From JAOUEA01 sp963825685 (lineage in GTDB: Bacteria > Actinomycetota > UBA4738 > HRBIN12), in NCBI GenBank assembly GCA_963825685.1, contig CAWGUD010000018.1:124001-188000 (forward strand): a stretch of DNA of 64,000 nucleotides, read 5' to 3'. Below the pieces are notes generated by a model. It was not told where the DNA came from. It did no database searches and worked only from the letters and a program-made list of their open reading frames with translations. The number at the start of each line of letters is the position of its first letter. Positions within the stretch are counted from its first letter, which is position 1. Of the stretch, positions 27,371 through 36,581 are shown in pieces. Both the position numbers and the translations under genes were made by a program.

Positions 27371-28259
27371 ATGGAGCCTCGCAGCGACCCCCGGCTCGAG
27401 ACTGCGATCCGCGCGGTCGGCGCGTGGCGCGGCCGCGACATCGGCGTCACGCCGGTGTCGGTCGGCCATGACGAACGGCACTACCTGATCGAGGCCGACG
27501 GCGAGCTCTTCATGCTCCGGCTCGCGTCACCTTCGAGCGACCGCCCCCGGGTGGACGGAACGGGCGAGCTCGAGGTGGCGCGCGCAGCGTCGAGCGCCGG
27601 GGTGGCTCCCGAGGTGACCGCGTCGCTGCCCCAGCTGGGCTGCCTCGTGACCCGCTTCGCTCCCGGCCGCCGGCTCGACCCGAGCGATGCCGAGCGCGAC
27701 GACGTGCTCGCCTCGGTGGTCGGCTCGATCCGCGCCCTGCACGCGTGTCCGCCCCCGGGCATCCAGCGTTCGGTGTTCCAGGAGGCTCGAGAGCTCCGCC
27801 GGATCGCGATCGCGAGCGGGACGACGATGCCCCGGTCCGAGCCGGCGGCGGCCGAGACGGTGCGAGGCATCGAGGACGTCGTCACCGCCGAGCCGCGGAC
27901 GATGGTCGCCTGCCACGGCGATCTCACGACCTCGAGCCTGCTGCTCGACGGCGAGCACGTCTGGATCATCGACTACCGATGGGCGGGCGCCGGCGACCCG
28001 TTCGAGGACCTGGGAAGCGTCGCCGCGCACCTGCGCCTGAGCGATGCGCGCAGCGACGCCCTGCTGAGGGGCTACTTCGGGACGGTCACCGGCGAGCACC
28101 GCTCGCGACTCGATCTGTGGCGGACCGCGGCGGAGTACCTCGGGGCGACTGCGAGCATTGACCCGCGCGGGCACCGAGGTCACGGCCGAGCTCACTCGGG
28201 TCCTCGACGCGCGGCTCGCGCACGTCGCCGCCGCGACGGTCGACGCCTCGTCGCGATAG
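27371..28259 (+). CDS. Aminoglycoside phosphotransferase/choline-kinase-like protein (frameshifted near C-terminus)
   Basis: Kinase-fold phosphotransferase. N-lobe: ERHYLIEADGELFMLRLASP with the ATP-anchoring region, then the Brenner motif VACHGDLTTSSLLLDGEHVW and the metal-binding IIDYRWAGAGDPFEDLG. After GATASI a one-base shift near 28158 moves the end to LTRAGTEVTAELTRVLDARL and the stop at 28257-28259. About 296 residues. The lobe pattern is closest to choline/ethanolamine or thiamine kinases; substrate not determinable. GTG/ATG choice: ATG 27371 is used. Confidence 0.8.
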
Positions 28260-28361
28260 CGGGCCGCGCCGTCCCTGCGCCCCGGCCGCAGCGTGGCGGG
28301 GTTCCCGTCGTCGAGGTGCAGGTCTAGGGTGGTTCCCAGAGGCAACGGAAGGGAGGGCGCG

Positions 28362-28820
28362 ATGCGCACATTCGCGATCGCCGCGGCCATGGGACTCCTC
28401 GTGATCGCGGCGGCAGCCGGCACGGTTCCGGCCGGTGCCGGCGGTGGACCGACGGTCATCTCGGTCGTGGAACGCGCGACCACCGACGAGGTGGTCGACC
28501 TCGGGGCGCCGGGCGATTCGAACGGGGACCTGCTCACGTTCGCGAACAAGCTGTACGACGAGACCAACACGGAGAAGGTCGGGCGCGATCAGGGCAGTTG
28601 CATACGGGTCGACGCGGCCCGCGGCTTCTGGCAGTGCAGCTGGACCGCGTGGCTCGGCGGTGGATCCGTGACGGTCGAAGGTCCGTTCTACGACACGAAG
28701 GAGAGCAACCTCGCCATCACGGGTGGCACGGGCTCGTTCCGCAACGCGACCGGGGTCATGCACCTCGGGTTCCGTGACGACCCGGCGGAGTTCGACTTCA
28801 TCTATTCGATCGACACCTAG
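28362..28820 (+). CDS. Secreted dirigent/allene-oxide-cyclase-like barrel protein
   Basis: 152 residues from ATG 28362 (ribosome site GGGAGGG). Signal peptide MRTFAIAAAMGLLVIAAAAG, cleavage after PAGA. The mature part has the eight-stranded barrel pattern shared by plant dirigent proteins and bacterial homologues: GDLLTFANKLYDETN, the paired Cys GSCIRVDAARGFWQCSW, GGGSVTVEGPFYD and LAITGGTGSFRNATGVMHL. Bacterial members are extracellular with unknown substrates. Convergent with the next gene, 3 bp apart. Confidence 0.8.
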   Translation: MRTFAIAAAMGLLVIAAAAGTVPAGAGGGPTVISVVERATTDEVVDLGAPGDSNGDLLTFANKLYDETNTEKVGRDQGSCIRVDAARGFWQCSWTAWLGGGSVTVEGPFYDTKESNLAITGGTGSFRNATGVMHLGFRDDPAEFDFIYSIDT

Positions 28821-28823
28821 CGG

Positions 28824-29378
28824 TTACGAGGCGGCCTCCTGCGAGAACCAGGCGACCCTGCGGCGACGGCCACCCCACGACAGCAGCGCCTGTCCGAGGA
28901 ACAGGCCGTCATCGAGCTGCACGAGCTCGTCGTGCACCCGACGCACCACGGTCGGGTTCTCGGCGACGCTCCGATAGTCGAGGCGCAAGACCGTGCGGTC
29001 GGGGTGGGTGACGCTCGGGCCGATGCTCGTCACGAATCGGAACGCCGACACGCCCTGCTCGTCGTCGGTGAGATCCCGGTAGCGCGGGAACGCCACCCGG
29101 ATCATGCGCCGCCCGCCCTGGGTGAACAGGTTGACGCCCTCGGCGGCCTGTCGCGAGAAGTCCTTGCCACGCCACGGCATCCAGAGACGGCCGAGGCCCT
29201 CGGCCGCACCGTCGAGGCCGTACCCGTACGTGACGGCGAGCAGTCGCCCCTTCCGGAAGCCGACGAGACCCTCGGCCGGCTTGCCCTCGGCGAAGCACGA
29301 CTCGAGCTCCGCGAGGCCGAGCGGACGGTCGAGCCGGAGCATCGCGACCGCGTGCCAGAAGTCATCCATCGGATGCAC
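28824..29378 (-). CDS. Uncharacterised 184-aa protein downstream of thrC
   Basis: Starts at GTG 28 bases... more exactly GTG 29378 (or ATG 29369, MDDFWHAVAMLRLDRPLGLA) directly after the thrC stop. Soluble alpha/beta protein with FRKGRLLAVTYGYGLDGAAE, LWMPWRGKDFSR, MIRVAFPRYRDLTDDEQGVS and LVQLDDGLFLGQALLSWGG. I do not recognise the family. It is the last gene of the ilvD-thrC unit and intact. Confidence 0.7.
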   Translation of the reverse strand: MHPMDDFWHAVAMLRLDRPLGLAELESCFAEGKPAEGLVGFRKGRLLAVTYGYGLDGAAEGLGRLWMPWRGKDFSRQAAEGVNLFTQGGRRMIRVAFPRYRDLTDDEQGVSAFRFVTSIGPSVTHPDRTVLRLDYRSVAENPTVVRRVHDELVQLDDGLFLGQALLSWGGRRRRVAWFSQEAAS

Positions 29379-29379
29379 C

Positions 29380-30624
29380 TCAGCCCAGCGCGGCGAGGAA
29401 CTCGTCGAGGTCGGGAGCCACGTGGTACGTGGGCTCGAGGAAACCTTCCAGCGCGTCGATCGTCTTGTAGCCGTTCCCGGTCACGTAGGCGACGACCTCC
29501 TCCCCCGGCCTCACGATGCCCTGCTCGACCATGCGCTTGAGGTTCGCGATCGTGACCCCGCCGGCGGTCTCGGTGAACACGCCCTCGGTCGACGCGAGCA
29601 GCCGGATGCCCTCGCGGATCTCCTGCTCGGTGCACCACTCGATGTGGCCACCGGTCGAGCGCGAGACCTTCAGCGCGAAGAATCCGTCGGCCGGCGCGCC
29701 GATCGCCAGCGAACGAGCGATCGTGTCGGGCTTGACCGGCGTGACGTCGTCGGCGCCGTCGAGGAAGGCCTGCGCGACGGGTCGGCATCCCTCGGGCTGC
29801 GCGCCGGAGACGCGGTAGGGCTTCTCCTCGACCGCGCCGATCGCGATCAGCTCGCCGAACGCCCGGTGGATCTTCGTGAGCAGGGCCCCGCTCGCGATCG
29901 GCACGACCACGTGGTCGGGGAGACGCCAGCCGAGCTGCTCCGCGGTCTCGAACCCCAGCGACTTCGAGCCCTCGGCGTAGTACGGGCGCATGTTCACGTT
30001 GACGAACGCCCACGGCAGCGCCTCGGCGACCTCGCTGCAGAGGCGGTTCACCTCGTCGTAGTTGCCCTTCACCGCGACGACCTTCGCGCCGTAGGCCTCG
30101 GTCGAGAGGATCTTCGCCCGCTCGAGGTCCTCGGGCACGAACACGAAGCACTCCATGCCGGCCTTCGCGGCATGGGCCGCCGTCGCGTTCGCGAGGTTGC
30201 CGGTCGAGGCGCACGAGATCGCCTCGTAGCCGAACGCGCGCGCCATCGTGGTCGCGACGCTCACGACCCGGTCCTTGAAGCTGTTCGACGGGTTCACCGA
30301 GTCGTCCTTGACCCAGATCACGCCCTCGTGACCGATCGCCGCGGCGAGGTTGTCGGCCCTGCGCAGCGGCGTGAAGCCCGCGCCGAGGTCGACCCGCTCG
30401 ATGCCGGGGCCTCCGGGCAGGAGCGACTCGTAGCGCCAGAGCGTCTGGGGACCGGCTTCCGCCTGCTTGCGGAAGTCGACTCCGTCGACCGATTGCAGGT
30501 CGTAGGCGGGCTCGAGCGGACCGAAGCACTCCTCGCAGATCGTGAGCGCCTCGACCGGATACTGCTGGCCGCAGATGCGGCACTGCAGCGCGGCCGGTGA
30601 GGTGATCGTCGGGTGCGCGGTCAC
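29380..30624 (-). CDS. thrC: Threonine synthase
   Basis: PLP enzyme converting O-phosphohomoserine to threonine. 414 residues from GTG 30624. N-terminal zinc-ribbon-like part LQCRICGQQYPVEALTICEE, then TLWRYESLLPGG, the PLP lysine in DDSVNPSNSFKDRVVSVA, the phosphate loop SCASTGNLANATAAHA and the cofactor-binding FTETAGGVTIANLK. Length and order match the cystathionine-gamma-synthase-like class of ThrC common in actinobacteria. The start overlaps the ilvD stop by 4 bases (GTGA), linking threonine and branched-chain synthesis. Confidence 0.95.
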   Translation of the reverse strand: MTAHPTITSPAALQCRICGQQYPVEALTICEECFGPLEPAYDLQSVDGVDFRKQAEAGPQTLWRYESLLPGGPGIERVDLGAGFTPLRRADNLAAAIGHEGVIWVKDDSVNPSNSFKDRVVSVATTMARAFGYEAISCASTGNLANATAAHAAKAGMECFVFVPEDLERAKILSTEAYGAKVVAVKGNYDEVNRLCSEVAEALPWAFVNVNMRPYYAEGSKSLGFETAEQLGWRLPDHVVVPIASGALLTKIHRAFGELIAIGAVEEKPYRVSGAQPEGCRPVAQAFLDGADDVTPVKPDTIARSLAIGAPADGFFALKVSRSTGGHIEWCTEQEIREGIRLLASTEGVFTETAGGVTIANLKRMVEQGIVRPGEEVVAYVTGNGYKTIDALEGFLEPTYHVAPDLDEFLAALG

Positions 30625-32297
30625 CAGGTCACCGCCCCATGGTCGGCCGAGCCCACGGACCGCGCGTACTTCGCGAGCGCGCCCTGCGTGTACTTCGGCT
30701 CGGGCTCGGTCCACTCGCCGCGCCGGCGCTCGAGCTCGGCGTCGTCGACGGCCACCTCGATCAGGCGGGCGTCGGCGTCGATGCGGATGCGGTCGCCGTC
30801 GCGCACGAGCGCGATCGGGCCGCCGACACACGCCTCAGGCGCGATGTGGCCGACGCTGAACCCCTTCGTCGCGCCGCTGAAGCGGCCGTCGGTGATCAGC
30901 GCGACGTCCTTGCCGAGGCCGGCGCCGGCGACCGCGGCGGTCACCGCGAGCATCTCCGGCATGCCGGGCGAGCCCTTCGGGCCCTCGTAGCGGATCACGA
31001 TCACGTCGCCCGCGGCGATCGAGCCCGCCGTCAGCGCGTCGAACGCCGCCTGCTCGGAGTCGAAACACTTCGCCGTGCCCTCGAACGAGGTGCTCGCGGC
31101 GCCGGCCACCTTGATCACGCCGCCGTCGGGTGCGAGGTTGCCACGCAGGATCGCGAGACCACCCCACGGGTGGATCGGGTCGCTGGGCGGATGGATCACC
31201 TCGCCGTCGGGAGCCGCGACGTCCATCGCCGCGAGGTTCTCGGCGATCGTCTTGCCGGTGACGGTGACGCAATCGCCGTGCAGGAGCCCGGCGTCGAGCA
31301 GCTCCTTCATCACGACCTGCACACCGCCGACCCGGTCGATGTCGCTCATCACGAACCGGCCGGCCGGGCGCACGTCGACGAGGTGGGGCACCTCGCGCGC
31401 GACGCGGTCGAAGTCGTCGAGCTGCAGGTCGACGTGGGCCTCGCGCGCGATCGCGAGCAGGTGGAGCACGGCGTTCGTCGAACCCGCGAGCGCCATCACG
31501 ACCGCGATCGCGTTCTCGAACGCCTCCTTGGTCATGATGTCGCGCGGCAGCGGCCCGCCGTCGGCGACCAGCCTCGCGGCCTGGATGCCTGACTCCCGTG
31601 CGGCGACCTCGCGCCGGTAGTCGACCGCGGGCGGTGACGCGGCACCCGGCAGCGACATGCCGATCGCCTCGCCGACGGCGGCCATCGTGTTCGCCGTGTA
31701 CATGCCGGCGCACGAGCCGGTGCCCGGGCACGCGGCGCGCTCGATGCCGCGGAGCTCCGCATCGTCGATCGAGCCCTTGGCGTGCGCCCCGACGGCCTCG
31801 AAGACGTCCTGGATCGTGATGTCGCGGCCTTCGTAGCTCCCCGGCAGGATCGTGCCGCCGTAGAGGTACACGCTCGGCAGGTTCATGCGGGCCATCGCCA
31901 TCAACATGCCCGGCTCGCTCTTGTCGCAGCCGGCGATGCCGACGAGCGCGTCCATGCGCTCGGCGTGCATCACGAGCTCGACCGAGTCGGCGATGAGGTC
32001 GCGGCTCATCAGCGACGCCTTCATGCCCTCGTGACCCATCGCGATGCCGTCGCTCACGGCGATCGTCGTGAACTCGATCGGCACGGCATCGCCCTGGCGG
32101 ACGCCTTCCTTCGCGAGCGCGGCGAGCTTGTCGAGGTGGTAGTTGCAGGGGGTGACCTCGTTCCAGCTCGAGGCGACGGCGACCTGCGGCTTGCCGAAGT
32201 CCTCCTCGCTGAACCCGACGGCGCGCAGCATCGCCCGGGCGGGGGCGCGTTGCGGCCCTTCCGTGACCTCCCAGCTGCGTGGGCGTTCGCCGACCAT
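30621..32297 (-). CDS. ilvD: Dihydroxy-acid dehydratase
   Basis: Fe-S dehydratase for the third common step of valine/isoleucine synthesis. 558 residues, intact. Cluster cysteines lie in EVTPCNYHLDKLA, VGIAGCDKSEPGMLMAMAR and ACPGTGSCAGMYTANTMAA; the substrate region is TDGRFSGATKGFSVGHIAPE. It is separate from the ilvBNC-leu operon, 10 kb away, and paired with thrC. The 168 bp upstream (32298-32465) separates it from a divergent FAD oxidoreductase; no attenuator peptide rich in Ile/Val/Leu is obvious there. Confidence 0.96.
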   Translation of the reverse strand: MVGERPRSWEVTEGPQRAPARAMLRAVGFSEEDFGKPQVAVASSWNEVTPCNYHLDKLAALAKEGVRQGDAVPIEFTTIAVSDGIAMGHEGMKASLMSRDLIADSVELVMHAERMDALVGIAGCDKSEPGMLMAMARMNLPSVYLYGGTILPGSYEGRDITIQDVFEAVGAHAKGSIDDAELRGIERAACPGTGSCAGMYTANTMAAVGEAIGMSLPGAASPPAVDYRREVAARESGIQAARLVADGGPLPRDIMTKEAFENAIAVVMALAGSTNAVLHLLAIAREAHVDLQLDDFDRVAREVPHLVDVRPAGRFVMSDIDRVGGVQVVMKELLDAGLLHGDCVTVTGKTIAENLAAMDVAAPDGEVIHPPSDPIHPWGGLAILRGNLAPDGGVIKVAGAASTSFEGTAKCFDSEQAAFDALTAGSIAAGDVIVIRYEGPKGSPGMPEMLAVTAAVAGAGLGKDVALITDGRFSGATKGFSVGHIAPEACVGGPIALVRDGDRIRIDADARLIEVAVDDAELERRRGEWTEPEPKYTQGALAKYARSVGSADHGAVTW

Positions 32298-32465
32298 CGG
32301 GTGACCCCTTCCTCGCGCGGAGACGTTGGGTCCTCACCGTAGCAACCGGCGGCCCCCGCACGACGGGTGGGATGGAGCGCCAGCCCGATCGCCACCATGC
32401 CGCGCCGCCAGGGCGATACCCTGGGGCCTCGATGAGCTCCGGCAACCGATCCGTCCGCCCTGCCC

Positions 32466-33875
32466 GTGCCGCCCGACGAGGGCCGGAGCTGGTGGCTCCG
32501 AGAAGCCCTCGCCCTGCCCGAGTTCGCCGGCGACGACGCACCCGTGCTGCAGGGCGACGTCACGGCCGATGTCGTGATCCTCGGCGGCGGCTACACGGGG
32601 CTCTGGACCGCCTACCAGCTGAAGCGGCTCGACCCGGGCGTCGACGTGGTGGTGCTGGAACAGGACATCTGCGGCGGCGGCCCGAGCGGACGCAACGGCG
32701 GTTTCGTCAACAGCTACTGGAGCGACCTGCCGCACCTCGCGCACGTCTTCGGCGACGCGACCGCGCTCCGCCTCTGCAGGGCGGGCGAGGCGAGCGTCGA
32801 GGCGATCGGCGCGTTCTGCGAGGAGCACGACGTCGACGCCTGGTTCCGTGCCGACGGCGACCTCGGGGTCGCCGCATCGGAGGTGCAGGTGGGCGCGTGG
32901 GGCGACCTCGTGATCACGGCCGAGCGGCTCGGGCTCGCCGAGGACTTCGAGGTGCTGTCGGCCGACGCCACCAGGAACCTCGTGGATTCGCCGGTGTTCC
33001 GAGGCGGTGTCGCGAGCCGGTACGGGGCGACCGTGCAACCGGCGCGCCTCGTCCGGGGGCTGCGTCGGATCGTGATGGAGATGGGCGTGCGGGTGCACGA
33101 GCGCAGCCCGGTGACCCGGTTCGGCGCGGGTTCCCCCTCGGTCGCGGAGACGCCGTCGGGCAGGGTGCGGGCCGGCGCCGCGGTGATCGCGCTCAACGCG
33201 TGGGCCTCGCACTGGAAGCGCTTCCACCGCGCGATCACCGTTCGCGGCAGCTACATCGTGCTCACGGCCCCCGCCCCCGATCGCCTGAAGGAGATCGGGT
33301 GGACGAACGGCGCCGGACTGAGCGACTATCGCGCGGCGCTGCACTACGTGCGGACCACTCCCGACGGACGCATCGCGTTCGGCATCGGTGGCATGCAGCC
33401 GAACCTGGCTCGATCGATCGGCCCGAGGTTCGCCTATGACGAGGCCGCGATCCGTGTGGCGATCGCCGACATGCACCGCATGTTCCCGAGCTTCGCCGAC
33501 GTGCCGGTCGAGGCTGCATGGGGCGGCCCGATCGACGTCTCCGGCGCACATCTCCCCTTCTTCGGCACCCAGGAAGGCGGCACGGTCCACTACGGGCTGG
33601 GCTACACGGGCAACGGCGTCGGTCCGGCGCACCTGGGTGGTCGCATCCTCGCGCACCGGGCGCTCGGCCGCTACGACGAGGCGCTCGAGCTGCCGATCGT
33701 CGATGCCGAGCCGATGCGCTTCCCACCCGAACCGATCCGATCGCCGGGCGCCCTGATCGCGAACCACGCGATCCGACACAAGGACGAGCTCGAGGACCGG
33801 GGCGAGCAGCCGAACCCGATCGTCGACTTCGTCGCGAAGCTGCCGCGCCGCCTCGGCTACAACTTGGGTCCGTAG
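32466..33875 (+). CDS. FAD-dependent oxidoreductase, DAO/PuuB-like
   Basis: 469 residues from GTG 32466 (a start slightly upstream is possible). The Rossmann FAD motif is ADVVILGGGYTGLWTAYQLK, followed by DVVVLEQDICGGGPSGRNGG, then ARLVRGLRRIVME and a C-terminal FAD-binding GLGYTGNGVGPAHLGGRILA. This matches gamma-glutamylputrescine oxidase and other amine/amino-acid oxidases with a probable covalent or tight FAD. Substrate unknown. It is divergent from ilvD; a 25-bp tandem duplication spans its stop codon. Confidence 0.88.
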   Translation: MPPDEGRSWWLREALALPEFAGDDAPVLQGDVTADVVILGGGYTGLWTAYQLKRLDPGVDVVVLEQDICGGGPSGRNGGFVNSYWSDLPHLAHVFGDATALRLCRAGEASVEAIGAFCEEHDVDAWFRADGDLGVAASEVQVGAWGDLVITAERLGLAEDFEVLSADATRNLVDSPVFRGGVASRYGATVQPARLVRGLRRIVMEMGVRVHERSPVTRFGAGSPSVAETPSGRVRAGAAVIALNAWASHWKRFHRAITVRGSYIVLTAPAPDRLKEIGWTNGAGLSDYRAALHYVRTTPDGRIAFGIGGMQPNLARSIGPRFAYDEAAIRVAIADMHRMFPSFADVPVEAAWGGPIDVSGAHLPFFGTQEGGTVHYGLGYTGNGVGPAHLGGRILAHRALGRYDEALELPIVDAEPMRFPPEPIRSPGALIANHAIRHKDELEDRGEQPNPIVDFVAKLPRRLGYNLGP

Positions 33876-33918
33876 CGCGAGCCACGAGCTCGGCCCGTAG
33901 CGCGAGCCACGAGCTCGG
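33870..33918 (+). repeat. Two-copy 25-bp tandem duplication across a stop codon
   Basis: CCGTAGCGCGAGCCACGAGC... occurs at 33870-33893 and again at 33895-33918 (24 identical bases, period 25). The first copy contains the TAG stop of the oxidoreductase; the second supplies another TAG. Each copy contains the palindrome GAGCTC. Confidence 0.85.
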
Positions 33919-33994
33919 TGGTCCCGCAGCGTCCCGCAGGGCGCGGGCCGTGCGGCCGTTCGCATCCGGGGCTGCGAAGCGGCACGATACGGGC

Positions 33995-34849
33995 ATGAGT
34001 CAGACACCGACACCGCACCCGATGTCCGGCATGGACGCGTTCGCGCCCGCAGAGATCGCCACGCTGGTGGAGACCCGCGGCGTGGCCAAGGCCGGCGCGC
34101 CGTTCCTCACCACGTTCGTGCTCGGCGTGCTGGCCGGCGCGTTCATCGCCCTCGGGGCCGTGCTCTCGACGATGATCGGCACCGAGTCCGAGCTCGGATA
34201 CGGCGTCACCAGGTGGCTCGCCGGCATCGGGTTCTCGCTCGGCCTGATCCTGGTGGTCGTGGCCGGCGCCGAGCTGTTCACCGGCAACAACCTGATCGTG
34301 ATGAGCGTGGTCAGCGGCAAGGTGCCGGTGTCCCGTCTCCTGCGGAACTGGACGATCGTCTACGCGGGGAACTTCGTCGGCGCGCTCTCGGTCGCGGTCA
34401 TGGTCTGGCTCGGCGACTGGGGCGATCAGGGTGAGGGGGCGGTCGGGGTCACGGCCCTCTCGATCGCCGCGACGAAGGCGTCGCTGCCGTTCTGGACGGT
34501 CTTCTGGCGGGCCGTGCTCGCGAACGCGCTCGTCTGCCTGGCGGTGTGGCTCGCCACGGGCGGCCGCACGATCGTCGACAAGATCTTCGCGATCATCTTC
34601 CCGATCAGCGCATTCGTCGCGTCGGGCTTCGAGCACTCGATCGCGAACATGTACTTCATCCCGATCGGGCTGCTGCTCGAACGCGACGTGCCCGACGCGT
34701 CCGCCGACCCGGCGCTCGCGGGGCTCGACCTCGCCGGGTTCGGCACGAACCTCGCGGCCGCGACGATCGGCAACGTGATCGGCGGCGCCGTGCTGGTGGG
34801 GCTCGTCTACTGGTTCGTGTACCTGCGGCCCAAACGCGGCTCGTCGTGA
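33995..34849 (+). CDS. Formate/nitrite transporter family channel
   Basis: 284 residues with six membrane segments. Family marks: FLTTFVLGVLAGAFIALGAV, AGAELFTGNNLIVMSVVSGK (the FNT GxELFTGN motif), LRNWTIVYAGNFVGAL, ANALVCLAVWLATGGRT (ANxLVCLAVW) and FEHSIANMYFIPIG, with the pore His in FEHSIANM. Pentameric channels of this family move formate, nitrite, hydrosulfide or acetate; the ion cannot be set from sequence. Its stop overlaps the start of the ABC ATPase gene (GTGA). Confidence 0.93.
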   Translation: MSQTPTPHPMSGMDAFAPAEIATLVETRGVAKAGAPFLTTFVLGVLAGAFIALGAVLSTMIGTESELGYGVTRWLAGIGFSLGLILVVVAGAELFTGNNLIVMSVVSGKVPVSRLLRNWTIVYAGNFVGALSVAVMVWLGDWGDQGEGAVGVTALSIAATKASLPFWTVFWRAVLANALVCLAVWLATGGRTIVDKIFAIIFPISAFVASGFEHSIANMYFIPIGLLLERDVPDASADPALAGLDLAGFGTNLAAATIGNVIGGAVLVGLVYWFVYLRPKRGSS

Positions 34850-35777
34850 CCCCGGTCATCGAGGCGTCGGCACTCACGAAGCGGTACGGCTCGTCGCGCG
34901 GCGTCGAGGAACTGACGTTCGACGTGCCCCAGGGAGAGGTGTTCGGTTTCCTCGGGCCGAACGGCGCCGGCAAGACGACCACGATCCGCACGATGCTCGA
35001 CTTCATCAGACCGACGTCGGGCACGATCCGGCTGTTCGGCATGGACCCCCGCGTCGACGGCGTGCGCGTGCACGCCCGGGTCGGGTACCTGCCCGGCGAG
35101 CTGGCGCTCTACGAGCGACTCACCGGGCGAGGAGCTACCTGCGCACGTTCGCGTCGCTGCGTGACGGGGTGGAGTGGCCATACGTGGAGGACATCGCCGA
35201 CCGGCTCCTGCTCGACATGACGAGGCGGATCAAGGACCTGTCGCACGGCAACAAGCAGAAGGTCGGGCTCGTGCAGGCGTTCATGCATCGGCCGGACCTG
35301 TTGGTGCTCGACGAGCCGACGCAGGGTCTCGACCCGCTCGTGCAGCAGACCTTCTACGCGCTGCTCGAGGAGGAGCGCGTCCGAGGGGTGACCGTGTTCC
35401 TGTCGTCGCACGTGATGCCCGAGGTCGAGCGCATCTGCGACCGCGTGGCGATCGTGCGGGAGGGCCGCCTCGTCGCGATCGAGGACATCGGCGATCTGAA
35501 GGCGCGCGCGACCCGACGTCTCGACCTGCATCTTCGACGGACCGGCGCCGGCCGATGCCTTCGCCGGGATTCCCGGCGTCCGCGAGGTCGAGGTCCACGG
35601 CGACCAGCTGTCGTTGTCGGTGGAAGGACCGCTCGACGCCGTGATCAAGCAGGCCGCCCGCTACACCGTGGTGAACGTCGAGACCCACGAGCCGAGCCTC
35701 GAGGACCTCTTCCTCGCGTACTTCGGCGCCGACGGCTCGGCCCCCGATGTCGACGGGCCGACGAGGCCCCGTCATGA
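34846..35777 (+). CDS. ABC transporter ATP-binding protein, exporter type (frameshifted)
   Basis: GTG 34846 overlaps the FNT stop. Walker A is FLGPNGAGKTTTIRTML. After YERLTG the frame shifts near 35125 to SYLRTFASLRDGVEWPYVED. The signature (DLSHGNKQKVGLVQAF), Walker B (LLVLDEPTQGLDPLVQQ) and H-loop (FLSSHVMPEVERICDR) follow. A second shift near 35530 leads to the C-terminal regulatory part GDQLSLSVEGPLDAVIKQAA and EDLFLAYFG, and a third near 35765 is needed to reach the TGA at 35775-35777 that overlaps the permease ATG. It resembles drug- or peptide-resistance ATPases working with a single six-helix permease. Confidence 0.85.
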
Positions 35778-36572
35778 GCGGGCTGCTCGCGAAGGCCGTG
35801 CGCGACCAACGGCGAGGCGTCGTCGGCTGGGGCATCGCGCTCAGCGTCGTGGTGCTGATGTACGCCGCCTTCTATCCGAGCATCAAGGAGAGCGCGGCCG
35901 ACCTGCAGGCGTACATCGAGAACCTCCCCGAGGCCATCAGCAGCATCTTCGCCGGGGAGGACTACACCTCGCCGGTCGGATACCTCGAGAGCGAGTTCTT
36001 CAACACGATGGGGGCCCTGGTGGTGCTGATCTTCGCGATCGGCGCGGGGGCGCGCGCGATCGCCGGCGAGGAGGAAGCCGGCACCCTCGACCTGTTGCTC
36101 TCGGCGCCCGTGCGCCGGCGCGAGGTGCTCGCGACGAAGGCGATCGCGATCGTCGCATCCCTCGTCGCGCTCGGCGCGGTGACGACGGTCTCGATCGCGC
36201 TCTTCGGCCCGCCCTTCGACCTGTCCGTGCCCCTCGGCGACATCGTGGCGGCCTGCGTGATGCTGGCGCTGCTCGGTCTCTCGTTCGGCGGCATCGCGTT
36301 CGCGGTCGGGGCCGCCACCGGCCGCCGCTCGATCGCGAACGGGGTCGCCGGCGGTCTCGCCGTGGTCACGTTCATCGTGCACGCGATCGGACCGACGGTC
36401 GACTGGCTTCGACCCCTACCGACCGTCTCTCCCCGTTCCGCTGGTACCAGGAACCCGGGCCTGCTCGACGGGCGGCCTGCACCTTCGGAACGTGCTCGTC
36501 CTCACGGGCATCGCGGCGGTCTCCTACGTCGTCGCGCACGTCACGTTCGAACGACGCGACCTGGCCAGCTGA
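35774..36572 (+). CDS. ABC-2-type exporter permease (frameshifted near the end)
   Basis: Starts MSGLLAKAVRDQRRGVVGWG with its ATG overlapping the ATPase stop. Six membrane segments; the first extracytoplasmic loop has IKESAADLQAYIENLPEAIS, and AGEEEAGTLDLLLSAPVRRR is the coupling segment typical of ABC-2 permeases. From 36410 the end is spread over frames: SPFRWYQEPGP, then TGGLHLRNVLVLTGIAAVSY and FERRDLAS* at 36570-36572. These are the standard family C-terminus, so at least two indels lie near 36415 and 36470. Substrate unknown. Confidence 0.82.
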
Positions 36573-36581
36573 GCGCCGCCC

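Noticed and set aside
7117..36470. Programmed ribosomal frameshifting as explanation for the frame changes
   Set aside because: The sites share no slippery sequence or downstream structure, occur in both directions and in metabolic genes where it is unknown; compensating pairs point to indel errors.
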